A stretch of DNA of 64,000 bases from Asanoa ferruginea (GCF_003387075.1 NZ_QUMQ01000001.1:3162001-3226000); one strand, 5' to 3'. Positions 1 to 9,525 are shown, counted from the first letter of the stretch. Notes: generated by a model not told the origin, from the sequence alone. Numbers and translations: made by a program.

Positions 1-1
1 C

Positions 2-298
2 GTGGATGCCCTGCCGCGCGAGGAGGCGTCGGCGGCGCTGCGCAACCGGGCCAGGGTGCTGCGGGCGACGGTCGACGGCCTGCGCGCGTCGCTCGAGTCG
101 CGCTGGATCAGTGAGCTGAAGCCGACCCACGTGGCCTGGATGTTCGAGTTGAGCATCATCCGCTCGGAGGGGGAGATCGACTGGTGTGAGCGCATCGCCG
201 ACCTGATCGATTCAGGAGTGTCGTACCTCCCGGATAGCCTCCGCGAGTCTCCCGAGTTCCGCGACTATCTCGACGGATCAAGCAATATTCAACGTTGA
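2..298 (+). CDS. PadR-family regulator, C-terminal part (truncated by window edge)
   Basis: Only the 3' end is visible. The first in-frame GTG is at base 2, but the frame is open to the left edge, so the real start is probably outside. The 98 residues look like the helical dimerisation tail of PadR winged-helix repressors: a long Leu/Arg-rich helix (residues 8-38), then a helix with a W-M-F-E-L-S-I-I-R-S-E pattern and a closing D-W-C-E-R helix. It ends 59 bp before a DrrAB-type exporter on the same strand, the usual PadR target arrangement. An AT-rich stretch TTATATCGCGTTAA (308-321) in that gap is a possible operator. The DNA-binding half is not visible, so the family call rests on tail and context. 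Confidence 0.55.
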   Translation: MDALPREEASAALRNRARVLRATVDGLRASLESRWISELKPTHVAWMFELSIIRSEGEIDWCERIADLIDSGVSYLPDSLRESPEFRDYLDGSSNIQR

Positions 299-357
299 CC
301 ATTCGAGTTATATCGCGTTAAGGTCCCGGGTGACACACGTCGACCCGGGGGTGGTTC

Positions 358-1316
<959 letters not shown>

Positions 1317-1320
<4 letters not shown>

Positions 1321-2087
1321 CGATGAAGTTCCTCCGAGACTGCTGGTTGATCTTCCAGCGGCAGATCCAGCTCCTGCTCCGCAACCCGATCTGGGTCTTC
1401 GTCGGCGTCTTCCAGCCGGTGATGTACCTGTTGTTGTTCGCGCCCCTGCTCAAGCCCGCGCTGTCCCCGCTCGGCGTGACCACCGACGCCGAGGCCTACC
1501 GGGTCTTCGTGCCCGGCCTGCTGGTGCTGCTGGCCATCTTCGGCGGCCTGTTCCAGGGCTTCGGCCTGATCGCCGAGCTGCGCGCCGGCGTGATCGAGCG
1601 GTCCCGGGTCACCCCGGTGAGCCGGTTCGCGTTGCTGCTCGGCCGTTCCCTGCGCGACGTGGTCTCGCTGATCGCCCAGGCCGGCATCATCACGCTGCTC
1701 GCGCTCTTCTTCGACTTGCGGGTGTTCATCGGCGACCTCTTGCTGGCCTACCTGATGCTGGCACTGATCGCGCTGATGACCTCGGCGGTGTCCTACGGCG
1801 TGGCCCTGGCGGTGAAGAGCGAAGACGCGCTGGCGCCGCTGATGAACACGGTGGCCCAGCCGGTCCTGCTGCTCTCCGGCATCCTGCTGCCGCTTCAGTT
1901 CGCGCCGGGCTGGCTCGAAGACGTCGCCAAGTGGAACCCGTTCTCCTGGGCGGTCGACGGCACCCGCGCCCTGTTCGCGGGCGACGTCGGCAACGACAAG
2001 GTCTGGCAGGGCCTCTTGATCGTGGCGGTGCTGACCGTCCTGGCCGTCTGGTGGGCGGCGCGCGAGTTCGCGCGCAGCGTCCGCTGA
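1317..2087 (+). CDS. ABC-2 type permease, DrrB-like
   Basis: Membrane partner of the preceding ATPase, 256 aa with about six hydrophobic segments. The N-terminal stretch reads like DrrB proteins: a short amphipathic lead, QRQIQLLLRNPIWVF, then the first helix. The conserved ABC-2 motif region with ERSRVTPVSRFALLLGR lies at about residues 93-110, and a late segment PVLLLSGILLPL precedes the W-N-P-F-S-W motif of this family. The GTG at 1317 overlaps the ATPase stop; an ATG two codons downstream (1323) is equally possible. A strong hairpin ends the operon about 55 bp later. Two DrrB chains would pair with two DrrA chains in the inner membrane. Confidence 0.92.
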
Positions 2088-2142
2088 CGCCTGTTGCCGG
2101 CCGCTGACGGCCGCTGCCGTCCGCTGCCTCCGGGGGGAGGGG

Positions 2143-2181
2143 TGGTGATACCCGCGAGCCACGGGGTCGCGGGTATCACCA
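2143..2181. terminator. Hairpin, 15-bp perfect stem after the DrrAB operon
   Basis: TGGTGATACCCGCGA (2143-2157) pairs perfectly with its reverse complement at 2167-2181 across a 9-nt loop. There is no U-tract, as is common for actinobacterial terminators. It separates the exporter operon from the next gene, whose own -10 element follows at 2225. Confidence 0.7.
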
Positions 2182-2224
2182 TCGCGGGCCTTTCCCGGAG
2201 GTCCGTGCAACCGCTCTCTCCGCG

Positions 2225-2230
2225 TACGGT
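2225..2230 (+). promoter_or_regulatory. -10 element TACGGT of a leaderless MFS gene
   Basis: TACGGT lies exactly six bases before the GTG at 2237, which places the predicted transcription start on the start codon itself. No Shine-Dalgarno sequence is present. Confidence 0.55.
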
Positions 2231-2236
2231 GAGGTC

Positions 2237-3436
2237 GTGCCGCGCCTAGTCCACGACCGCATCACCCTGCTGCTCTATGCGCAGCTAGGTGTCTGGGGCT
2301 TCTTCCTCTACGGCTTCGGCCCGGTCGTGCCGTTGCTCCGCGACGAGCAGGGCGTCAGCGCGGCGCTGGCGAGCCTGCACGGGACCGGCCTGGCGGCCGG
2401 CATTCTCATTGCCGGCTTCATCTTCTCGCCGGTCTCCCGTCGCATCGGCCGCGGCGCCACGATCTGGGTAGGCCTGACCGGCGTCGTGCTGGTGATCGTC
2501 ATCCTGTGGTTCGCCCGCCCGCTACCCATCACGGTCGGCGCGGCCGTCCTGGTCTCGATCTTCGGCTCATTCATCGTCAACGGCGTCAACGCCGCGATCT
2601 CCGACCACCAGGGCGCAGCCGCCCCGGCGGCACTGAGCGAGGCAAACGCGGCGGCCGCCTTCACGGGCATCGTGTCACCGGTCGTCGTAGGCGTCTTCGT
2701 CGGCGTAGGCCTGGGCTGGCGCCCGGCCCTGTCCCTGGTGATCGTGCTCATCCTCGGCGTACTGGTGCTAGCGAGGCTGTGGCGGGTGGGCACCCCGGCG
2801 CGCGCCTTGCCCGTCACTGGTTCCGCCCGGCCGGGCCGCCTGTCCCGGTCCTACTGGATCACGCTGATCCTGCTCGCCTCGACGTCGTCGATCGAGGTCT
2901 GCTTCTCGCTGTGGGCGGTCGACGTGCTGCGCACCCACGCCGGCATGGCGTCGGGCCCGGCCGCGGCTGGCTTCGCGGCCGTCCTGGCCGGCATGTTCAT
3001 CGGCCGCCTGGTAGCCGGCCGGGTCGCGTTGCACATCCCGACGATCCGCTTGCTGTTGCTGTCCCTGGCCATTTCCCTGGCCGGCTTCGCAATCTTCTGG
3101 GTGGCGACGGCCCCGTGGCTGGCCATCCTGGGCCTACTGGTGGTCGGCCTCGGCATAGCCGTCCAATACCCGCTGGTCATCTCGCTTGCGCTGGCGGCCG
3201 CCCCCGGCCAGGCCGACCGAGCGTCCGGCCTGACCTCCTACCCGGTCGCCTTCGGCTTCGGGGTCGCCCCCGTGGTGCTGGGCGCCTTGGCCGACCGCTC
3301 AGGCCCACACCAGGCCTTCCTGGTGCTGCCGTTCTTCATCCTGGCGGCGGTGGTCCTGACGATGTGGCTGGCGCGGTCGCTAGCTCTTCCACAGATCGGT
3401 GAGCCGCACGCCGAGGTCGTCGAGCAGGTGGCGTAG
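2237..3436 (+). CDS. MFS transporter
   Basis: A 399-aa major facilitator protein with 12 predicted hydrophobic helices. The loop between helices 2 and 3 carries the MFS motif-A remnant FSPVSRRIGRGAT (residues about 63-75). A central basic loop divides two six-helix halves. The N-terminal GTG is supported by the -10 hexamer six bases upstream. Residues around 125-150 (ISDHQGAAAPAALSEANA) resemble the cytoplasmic loop of small-molecule exporters of the YfcJ/YbfB type, but the substrate cannot be read from sequence. Its 3' end overlaps the 3' end of the oppositely oriented maf gene by 57 bp, an unusually long tail-to-tail overlap. Confidence 0.85.
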   Translation: MPRLVHDRITLLLYAQLGVWGFFLYGFGPVVPLLRDEQGVSAALASLHGTGLAAGILIAGFIFSPVSRRIGRGATIWVGLTGVVLVIVILWFARPLPITVGAAVLVSIFGSFIVNGVNAAISDHQGAAAPAALSEANAAAAFTGIVSPVVVGVFVGVGLGWRPALSLVIVLILGVLVLARLWRVGTPARALPVTGSARPGRLSRSYWITLILLASTSSIEVCFSLWAVDVLRTHAGMASGPAAAGFAAVLAGMFIGRLVAGRVALHIPTIRLLLLSLAISLAGFAIFWVATAPWLAILGLLVVGLGIAVQYPLVISLALAAAPGQADRASGLTSYPVAFGFGVAPVVLGALADRSGPHQAFLVLPFFILAAVVLTMWLARSLALPQIGEPHAEVVEQVA

Positions 3437-4012
3437 CAGCGGCAAGGAAAGCCCCACGACCGTCCCGTGGTCGCCCTCGATCCGCTCAACAAAGGGCCCG
3501 CCGAGCCCATCGATGGTGAACGCGCCGGCAACATTGAGCGGTTCCCCGGTGCCGACGTAGGCGGTGATCTCCTCGTCGCTGAGCTCGGCAAAGTGCACCA
3601 CGGTAGACCCGACCGCGCCGACGGTGACCCCCGCGAGGTCGATCAGGTAATGCCCGGTGTGCAGCACCCCGGAGCGCCCGCGCATGTTCTGCCACCGTTG
3701 GACGGCATCGGCGGCATCAACGGGCTTACCGAGCACCTGCCCGTCAAACTCAAGGACGGAATCACACCCGAGCACGAGCAACCGCCCGCCGGGACTGATC
3801 GACAACCCTTCGGCCCCAAGCCGCCGCGCGACTTCGGTCGCCTTCATGCGAGCAAGCGTCTGGCAAAGCTCTTGAGCACTAGGCTCCCGAACCGCCGACT
3901 CGTCGACCCCGCTGACCACCACTTCCACGTCAATCCCAGCCGCGCTGAGCAGCGCCCGCCGGGCCGGACTCGCCGATGCCAACACCAAGGTTGTAGATCC
4001 AGCCGTACGCAC
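3380..4012 (-). CDS. maf: Maf nucleotide pyrophosphatase
   Basis: Maf-family house-cleaning pyrophosphatase, which hydrolyses (modified) nucleoside triphosphates such as dTTP, UTP or m5UTP in the cytoplasm; 210 aa, normal for the family. Visible motifs are LASASPARRALL at residues 10-21 (nucleotide-binding loop), GCDSVLEFDG near 82-91, GKP near 94, R-S-G-V-L-H-T-G-H at about 113-121 and the late IEGDHGTVVGLSLP. The start is a GTG at 4012; a TTG eight codons in would also leave the first motif intact. It follows the mycosin stop by 6 bp on the same strand and so is probably co-transcribed with the type VII genes. In related genomes maf directly follows accE, from which it is separated here. 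Confidence 0.9.
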   Translation of the reverse strand: MRTAGSTTLVLASASPARRALLSAAGIDVEVVVSGVDESAVREPSAQELCQTLARMKATEVARRLGAEGLSISPGGRLLVLGCDSVLEFDGQVLGKPVDAADAVQRWQNMRGRSGVLHTGHYLIDLAGVTVGAVGSTVVHFAELSDEEITAYVGTGEPLNVAGAFTIDGLGGPFVERIEGDHGTVVGLSLPLLRHLLDDLGVRLTDLWKS

Positions 4013-4018
4013 GGGGAG

Positions 4019-5101
4019 CTACGGTACCGGTCCCCTCGCCGCGCGATGCCGACGGGCACGCACATGGAGCACGAACCCAGCGATAACCACCCCAACCACA
4101 ACCAAGGCCACAATCCCAATCGCCGACCCGTCACCATCCGGTCCTGCTGGCGCCGCGGCGCTCTGGCTTGGGGTGGCCTGGGTGGGGGGCGGTAGGTCCG
4201 CGGTAAGTGCCGCAACAAGATTCAGCACCCCGAAGCCATACTGATCGTCCCGCCCCGGCGCCCCCTTGTCGGTTGCGGTAGCAGTAAGCCGACGCACCAC
4301 CTCAACGGCCGACAGCTCAGGAAACCGACTCCGCACCAAGGCCACGGCCCCAGAAACAATCGCCGCAGCGTCGGAGGTGCCAGTGCCGGGGCCATATCTC
4401 CCATGCGGACGCGTGGTCATGATGTCGATGCCTGGAGCAGCAATTACCAGGCCGTCGCCGGTGACCGACGTGGCAGCTAGATCCCCGTCGCGATCCGTAG
4501 CCCCAACCGCGACCACACCGGGGTATGCCGCCGGGAAGCCCACCTGTGAACTCGGCCGGTTTCCTGCTGCTGCGACCACAACAATGTCCGCAGCAATCGC
4601 AGCTTCAACCGCGGCTCGAAGGTCCGGTGCGGGGTTGCCGTCTCCAGAGATGTTGATGACCTTGGCACCGTGCATCCTTGCCCAGTTGATCCCCTTCGCC
4701 ACCGACTCTTGCCCGATCAGGTCGTTGTTTAGATCAACAGCTATCGGCAAGATCTTTGCTTTTGGTGCTATGCCGAGGATCCCAGTAGCGCCTTGGCCAT
4801 GAGCGGCAATAATTCCCGCCATCCCGGTGCCATGGCCAGTCAGGTCCGAACGACCATCCGACCCATTGGCTGCAATCTCTGTTCCGGGTAGGACGTTGCC
4901 GGCGAGGTCAGGATGGAGATCCACGCCGCTGTCGATTACCGCCACGGTGACTCCCGATCCATCGCTGATCTTATGCGCGGAGGGGATGTCGAGGAATCGA
5001 AGGTGCCATTGTTGGTCGCGTACCTCATCCGCGCCCGCGAGCCCGGTCGTTGCGAGGACTACGCCTACGAGCATATGAGTTAAGGCGCGAACCTTGATCA
5101 C
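4019..5101 (-). CDS. mycP: Mycosin-like S8 serine protease (type VII secretion)
   Basis: A 360-aa subtilase of the mycosin (MycP) kind, the membrane-anchored protease that accompanies ESX/type VII secretion systems. The order is a signal-anchor (residues 5-24), the catalytic domain with Asp57 (VIDSGVD), His90 (GHGTGMAG), Asn181 and Ser243 (GTGTSDAAA), then a Pro/Ala/Ser linker, a single membrane helix at about 327-345 and a basic cytoplasmic tail. All catalytic residues are present. The GTG at 5101 is chosen because it forms a GTGA overlap with the upstream stop; longer starts would run deep into that gene. Base composition is clearly lower in GC than in the neighbours (32 of 60 bases in 4741-4800), which suggests transfer. 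No EccB, EccC, EccD or EccE gene is nearby. Confidence 0.85.
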   Translation of the reverse strand: MIKVRALTHMLVGVVLATTGLAGADEVRDQQWHLRFLDIPSAHKISDGSGVTVAVIDSGVDLHPDLAGNVLPGTEIAANGSDGRSDLTGHGTGMAGIIAAHGQGATGILGIAPKAKILPIAVDLNNDLIGQESVAKGINWARMHGAKVINISGDGNPAPDLRAAVEAAIAADIVVVAAAGNRPSSQVGFPAAYPGVVAVGATDRDGDLAATSVTGDGLVIAAPGIDIMTTRPHGRYGPGTGTSDAAAIVSGAVALVRSRFPELSAVEVVRRLTATATDKGAPGRDDQYGFGVLNLVAALTADLPPPTQATPSQSAAAPAGPDGDGSAIGIVALVVVGVVIAGFVLHVRARRHRAARGPVP

Positions 5102-6279
5102 CGCTCTACGCCAATCGTTGGGCCGGGATCGAAGTCCGAATTGATCGCGGGCGGCGTCACGACCGGTGGCACTCCTTGACGAGTTTCCCATGGGTGATCT
5201 GGGTCTCGCCTCTTTACGCTGCTGCTGCTTCCCTGGCCCCGTTGTTGCGGAAAATGAGCCGGTTGGCTTCCGGTGATGACACCTCCTGGTGGGTTGGGCC
5301 GAGAAGTGCCACCGGATCCATGCGGCCCCGCAGACGAGGGCATTCTGCCGATGACGCCGCCGGATGGCAGCGCGCTGGGAGAGCGATTTGTCGGGTTGCT
5401 ATTGGACAATCCCGGCGCGGAACGCGCCTTGGGATCTCTCCGAACGGCGGGCATCGAGGTCGCTGTCGGGAGGAGGACGCTCCGACTCGCTGTGGCAACG
5501 GCTCGCGGAGAATTTTCTGGCACCTGGTTTGCTACTGGGAGCGTGCTGTCGTGTCCGATGAGGTGCGAGGCCGAACCCCCCAGCCGCTCGACGCCGTCAA
5601 AGTTAGCTGTTTTAGACGGCGGCTCGAGCACCGGGATCGTCGGCACAGTGGAGAGTGCCTTTGGCAGAAGAGCGGGGTCTTCTCTGGGACCCGACGACTC
5701 ATATGGCGTTGGCCGACGGAGTTGGGTTTGGGCTAGGACCAGGGTGTGGCTTAGGTCGGTCATGATCGTGCGGGCCTTGACGTTGAGCCGCTCCATGTCC
5801 GCGGCGGCTACCGGCGGCGGGCCCAACGATGTGCCGGGGACCTGGGAAGCCTTCGTCTGCTCGACCAAGTCTTCGTAGTCCTTTAAAGTCGCCAACTTCG
5901 CGGCGTACTCGGCGTTGATTGACGCCACCTTTGTGCGGGCTGAGTCGAGGGTCAGGGTGGCCGTCGAGAGGGCGCTGTAGTTGGTGGCCGCCACCTCGTG
6001 GGTCGCTCGGACGTGGCCGATCAGATAGTCCAACCGCGCGATGAAGGCACGCGCTGCCGGGCTTTTCTCTGGCGGCCAGGCCTCGGCCAGGTGATCTCGA
6101 TATACCTGCAGCCGGGCCATGTGGGTGGCCGTCAGTTCCGTGAGCTTGCGCAGACCGGCCACGTGACGCCAATGCGCATCGGTCACTTGCGGCGCGATCA
6201 TTCGCCACATCGACGGGGCGTCGTGAGCTGTCCAGTCCGTGGCGCTGCGGGTCGCCGACCCCGTGGCCGTGTCACGCAT
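5098..6279 (-). CDS. Helical/proline-rich type VII-associated protein, function unknown
   Basis: A 393-aa protein in two parts. Residues 1-170 are predicted helical, with W-T-A-H-D near the start, a H-M-A-R-L-Q-V-Y-R-D-H-L helix and a conserved-looking AWPPEKSPAARAFI turn, reminiscent of the WxG/PPE-type helical hairpins of ESX substrates. From about residue 190 it is a disordered Pro/Ser/Gly-rich tail ending in PPAINSDFDPGPTIG. I do not recognise a named family. The ATG at 6279 overlaps the stop of the upstream gene by 8 bp (ATGCGTGA), and its own stop overlaps the mycosin start, so the three genes form one coupled operon. Most likely a secreted or surface substrate, or a partner, of the mycosin's system. 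Confidence 0.65.
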   Translation of the reverse strand: MRDTATGSATRSATDWTAHDAPSMWRMIAPQVTDAHWRHVAGLRKLTELTATHMARLQVYRDHLAEAWPPEKSPAARAFIARLDYLIGHVRATHEVAATNYSALSTATLTLDSARTKVASINAEYAAKLATLKDYEDLVEQTKASQVPGTSLGPPPVAAADMERLNVKARTIMTDLSHTLVLAQTQLRRPTPYESSGPREDPALLPKALSTVPTIPVLEPPSKTANFDGVERLGGSASHLIGHDSTLPVANQVPENSPRAVATASRSVLLPTATSMPAVRRDPKARSAPGLSNSNPTNRSPSALPSGGVIGRMPSSAGPHGSGGTSRPNPPGGVITGSQPAHFPQQRGQGSSSSVKRRDPDHPWETRQGVPPVVTPPAINSDFDPGPTIGVER

Positions 6280-6682
6280 TGTGCGGGTCCGGGAAGCCGG
6301 CGGCCGTCTTGTCGAGGGCGGCACGGACGTCTTCGACCTTCGCCGCGGCGAACGCGTCTGCCGCGCGGTAGTTGCGGCTCACCTCGCCCGCCGCGACCGC
6401 GAAGCCGCCGGTTACGTCCTGGTAGTAGTAGACCGTGTAAGCCGTGTCCTGCGCCGACGCGGTGTGGCTTTCCAGGAAGGCCAGCAACTCTGGAAAGTCG
6501 GTGTAGGCCGGCGGGAGCTCGGTCATGATGTCGTCGAAGATCGGGTCGAGGTGCGGCGCGAAGTTGTTGTGGACTTCGGCTTCTAGTTTTGCCGCGAACT
6601 CGGCCATGCGGTCGATGTCGGCCTCGATGGCCTCATAGTCGTTTAGCCACGCCGGGGAAAGGTCCTCGTTGGACCGGGCCAC
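6272..6682 (-). CDS. Putative type VII secretion target (EspC/WXG100-like)
   Basis: A 136-aa, all-helical, Cys-free protein with no signal peptide. The C-terminal half holds YRAAD at residues 105-109, a match to the Y-x-x-x-D/E export signal of type VII substrates, placed after a G-E-V-S-R-N turn as in EspC-like proteins. The GTG at 6682 has a good ribosome site (GAGGAGG about 9 bases upstream). It is the first gene of the operon with the helical/proline-rich protein and the mycosin. Assignment as a secreted ESX-type substrate is an inference from the motif, size, fold pattern and mycosin linkage. It could alternatively be a chaperone-like partner of the next gene product. Confidence 0.65.
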   Translation of the reverse strand: MARSNEDLSPAWLNDYEAIEADIDRMAEFAAKLEAEVHNNFAPHLDPIFDDIMTELPPAYTDFPELLAFLESHTASAQDTAYTVYYYQDVTGGFAVAAGEVSRNYRAADAFAAAKVEDVRAALDKTAAGFPDPHNA

Positions 6683-6769
6683 CTCAGATCCCTCCTCGCG
6701 GTCACCAATCCATTGCTGACCGTGAGGTTAGACCCGCCGCACCAGGCGGCGCAGCCCTGAATGTGCGAC

Positions 6770-6976
6770 TTAGCGGGGCAGGCCTGACGCGCGCCATGCA
6801 CCCGGGCCCGCCGGTAGTGGGCCGGGTCGGGCGGATCGGGTCCAATGCGACGAAGTCGCCCGCCCCGGCGCAGTCGGCGTTGGGCGGAGGCGCACTGTCA
6901 GGACGCCGACCAGCGCCGCCAACTCCTCCGGGGTCGGGGTGCCGCGGGTGACCTTGAACAGGGGTTCGTCCGACAT
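6770..6976 (-). CDS. accE: Acyl-CoA carboxylase epsilon subunit
   Basis: A 68-aa protein with the typical AccE outline: an N-terminal PLFKVTRGTPTPEELAALV helix start (residues 5-23), a variable basic middle with S-H-W-T-R, and a C-terminal GPGAWRASGLPR ending. Epsilon subunits bridge the biotinylated alpha chain and the AccD beta chain of acetyl/propionyl-CoA carboxylases in actinobacteria, supplying malonyl- or methylmalonyl-CoA. The gene has its own -10 hexamer six bases upstream of the ATG and so appears leaderless. In relatives accE directly follows accD; here the accD gene is 7 kb away with unrelated genes between, yet on the same strand. Confidence 0.88.
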   Translation of the reverse strand: MSDEPLFKVTRGTPTPEELAALVGVLTVRLRPTPTAPGRATSSHWTRSARPGPLPAGPGAWRASGLPR

Positions 6977-6982
6977 CCCTCC

Positions 6983-6988
6983 AGCGTA
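6983..6988 (-). promoter_or_regulatory. -10 element TACGCT of leaderless accE
   Basis: On the minus strand TACGCT ends six bases before the accE ATG at 6976. This gives the displaced accE gene a promoter of its own. Confidence 0.55.
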
Positions 6989-7059
6989 CGGTCGGTCTGC
7001 GTCACATCAGCAACTGCCGCCCGTGTGGCCTTCAGGTGACACAGGTACGGTTTTGGGTG

Positions 7060-9465
7060 ATGTCGATGACTCCGCCGCAGCTCGTCGCCGACCGGTATCG
7101 ACTCATCGAGCCGCTCGGTCAAGGCGGCATGGGCCGGGTCTGGTTGGCCCTCGACGAGGTGTTGCACCGCGAAGTCGCGATCAAAGAGCTGGTTCCGCCT
7201 CCGGGACTGACCGATGAAGAGCGCCGGGAGACGCGGCAGCGGTCGTTGCGCGAGGCGCGTGCCATTGCCCGGCTCAACCACATCAACGTGGTCCGCATCT
7301 TCGACGTGCTCCGCACCGACGGTGATCCGTGGATCGTCATGGAATACGTGGCTAGCCGGTCGTTGCAGGATGTGATCGCCGCCGACGGGCCGTTGCCGGC
7401 CGTGCGGGTTGCCGAGATCGGGCTCGGCATGCTGGCCGCCCTCCGTGCCGCGCATCGGGCCGGGGTCGTGCACCGTGACATCAAGCCCGCCAACGTTCTG
7501 CTCGCCGACGACGGCCGGGTTGTGCTCACCGACTGGGGACTGGCCACCATGCCGGGCGATCCCACCGTGACGCGCACCGGCCTGGTGCTCGGGTCGCCGG
7601 CCTATATCGCGCCCGAGCGCGCCCGCGACGGCACGTCCGGGCCTCTTACCGACATGTGGTCTCTTGGCGCCACGCTCTACGCCGCCGTTGAAGGGCAGTC
7701 GCCGTTCGCCCGGCCGTCGGCGCTCGCCACCCTCGCCGCGCTGGCCACCGAGCCGCCGGCGCCGGCCCGGCACGCGGGTGCGCTCCGGCCTGTCCTTAAT
7801 GGACTGTTGCGGAAAGATCCGGCGGATCGGATCGATCCGGAAGAGGCCGATCGGTTGTTGCGGCGCGCCTCCGGCCGCAAGACCGTCGCGCGTCGCCCTC
7901 TTCTCGATGGGGTACGCCGGCCCACCGCACTCCGTGACCGCCTGGGAAACCCCGGCGGAAGCGCGCCCTACTACCAGGGCCTCGCCGCGGCACCCGCCTC
8001 CCCGGCCGCCCCCGCGCCGACCGGCCCGGGCGCGCCGACCCCGACCAGCCCTGGCGCGCCGACCCCGACCAGCCCGGGCGCGCCGACCCCCGGCGCGGCG
8101 ACCCCAACGAGTCCAGGCACGCCAACTCCGACCAGCCCGGCAACACCCGGCCAGGCGAGCCCGGGCGTACCCAGCCAGGCCAGCCCGGCCGCACCGGGCC
8201 AGGCCAGCCCGGCCGCACCGGGCCAGGCCAGCCCGGCCGCATCCGGCCAGGCCAGCCCGGCAGCGCAAACCGCGACGAGCCAGGACGCCCCGACCACCCG
8301 CCGGCCGCACAACCCGCCCGGCGCCGGCGTCTGGCCGATCTCACCCGCCGCGCCCACCGCGGCCCCGCTGAGCCCCGCGGCCCCGCACCAAGCCAGCCCG
8401 ACCTCAACCCCGGGACACACTCAACACGACGCCCGCCCGGTCGTCGTGCCAGGTTCCCCGGCCGGCCCGACCGCGGGACCCACTTCACCCGCGACCCCGA
8501 CGATCCGCCCGACGAGCCCGGCCACAGGCACGGCCCGCCCCACGAGCCCGGCCGCGCACCCGACGAGCCCGGCGACCCACCCCACGAGCCCAGCGACCCA
8601 CCCCACGAGCCCGGCCGCCCGCCCCACCAGCCCGGCGGCCCGCCCGACGAGCCCGGCCGCCCGCCCGACCAGCCCGGCCAGCCGCCCCACGAGCCCAGCC
8701 GGCCGCGCCTCGGTGCCGCCACCGCCGCCCGCCACGGCCCCACCCGGACAGCTGACCCCGGACCGTCCACGCCGGACAGACCAGCGCACCCGCTCCCTGG
8801 CCGTGCTGGCAGCGGCGCTCGCGGCCGTCGTACTCATGATGGCCGTCGTCCTGCTTCTCCTCCGCGACGATCCGGCCGCCAACCGCGCCGACCCGCCGCC
8901 AGCCGGCAGCACGACGAACGCGACCAACCCGACCAACCCGGCGAAGCCGACGACCCAGCCCGCCGCCCCACCGACCACCAACGCCGCGCCCACCGCGACC
9001 CCGACCCCGGCGGGCTTCAAGCTGCCGACCGGCTGGCGGATGCGCGACGACGGCACCGGCTTCGAGGTCCCGGTCCCCGACGGCTGGGCGCTGACCCGCG
9101 ACGACGACGGCCGGGCCAAGTGGACCGAGCCCAACGGCAACCGCTTCCTGCTCATCGACCAGACCCGCGATCCCCGGCCCGACCCGCGCAAGGACTGGCT
9201 CGAGAACGAGTCGGTGCGCAAAAGCGGCTACAACGACTATCGCCGGATCCAGATCAAGACGGTCAAATACTGGGACTCCGCGGCTGACTGGGAGTTCACC
9301 TACACGAGCAAGAGCGGCACCCGGCTGCACGTGCTCAACCGCGGCTTCGTGACCGCCAAGGACCAGGCCTATTCCATTTACTGGAGTACGCCCGACGCCC
9401 AGTGGCAGTCGAGCCGCGGCGACCTCGCCGTGATCATCCAGGGGTTCAAGCCGGCCCGTCGCTAA
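7060..9465 (+). CDS. Membrane Ser/Thr protein kinase with long TSP-rich stalk
   Basis: An 801-aa receptor-type kinase (PknB family). The kinase domain covers residues 13-270: glycine loop LGQGGMGRVW (19-28), Lys42, HRDIKPANVLL with Asp140, a DWG motif instead of DFG (158-160), and GSPAYIAPER. A roughly 270-residue Pro/Thr/Ser/Ala region follows (nt 7980-8740) with many T/A-S-P-x-x-P repeats. A single membrane helix at about 578-602 leads to an extracellular 190-residue domain that starts with a T/P/A linker. The ATG at 7060 is preferred because a -10-like TACGGT (7046-7051) lies just before it, inside the longer alternative frame that starts with a GTG at 7036. The extracellular domain is not recognised; it may sense a ligand or envelope stress. 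Confidence 0.88.
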   Translation: MSMTPPQLVADRYRLIEPLGQGGMGRVWLALDEVLHREVAIKELVPPPGLTDEERRETRQRSLREARAIARLNHINVVRIFDVLRTDGDPWIVMEYVASRSLQDVIAADGPLPAVRVAEIGLGMLAALRAAHRAGVVHRDIKPANVLLADDGRVVLTDWGLATMPGDPTVTRTGLVLGSPAYIAPERARDGTSGPLTDMWSLGATLYAAVEGQSPFARPSALATLAALATEPPAPARHAGALRPVLNGLLRKDPADRIDPEEADRLLRRASGRKTVARRPLLDGVRRPTALRDRLGNPGGSAPYYQGLAAAPASPAAPAPTGPGAPTPTSPGAPTPTSPGAPTPGAATPTSPGTPTPTSPATPGQASPGVPSQASPAAPGQASPAAPGQASPAASGQASPAAQTATSQDAPTTRRPHNPPGAGVWPISPAAPTAAPLSPAAPHQASPTSTPGHTQHDARPVVVPGSPAGPTAGPTSPATPTIRPTSPATGTARPTSPAAHPTSPATHPTSPATHPTSPAARPTSPAARPTSPAARPTSPASRPTSPAGRASVPPPPPATAPPGQLTPDRPRRTDQRTRSLAVLAAALAAVVLMMAVVLLLLRDDPAANRADPPPAGSTTNATNPTNPAKPTTQPAAPPTTNAAPTATPTPAGFKLPTGWRMRDDGTGFEVPVPDGWALTRDDDGRAKWTEPNGNRFLLIDQTRDPRPDPRKDWLENESVRKSGYNDYRRIQIKTVKYWDSAADWEFTYTSKSGTRLHVLNRGFVTAKDQAYSIYWSTPDAQWQSSRGDLAVIIQGFKPARR

Positions 9466-9525
9466 AAAGCTGGATTGCCGTCCGGCCCGCGGGGTATTGA
9501 GATCCGCGGAAACGGAGGTGACCAC

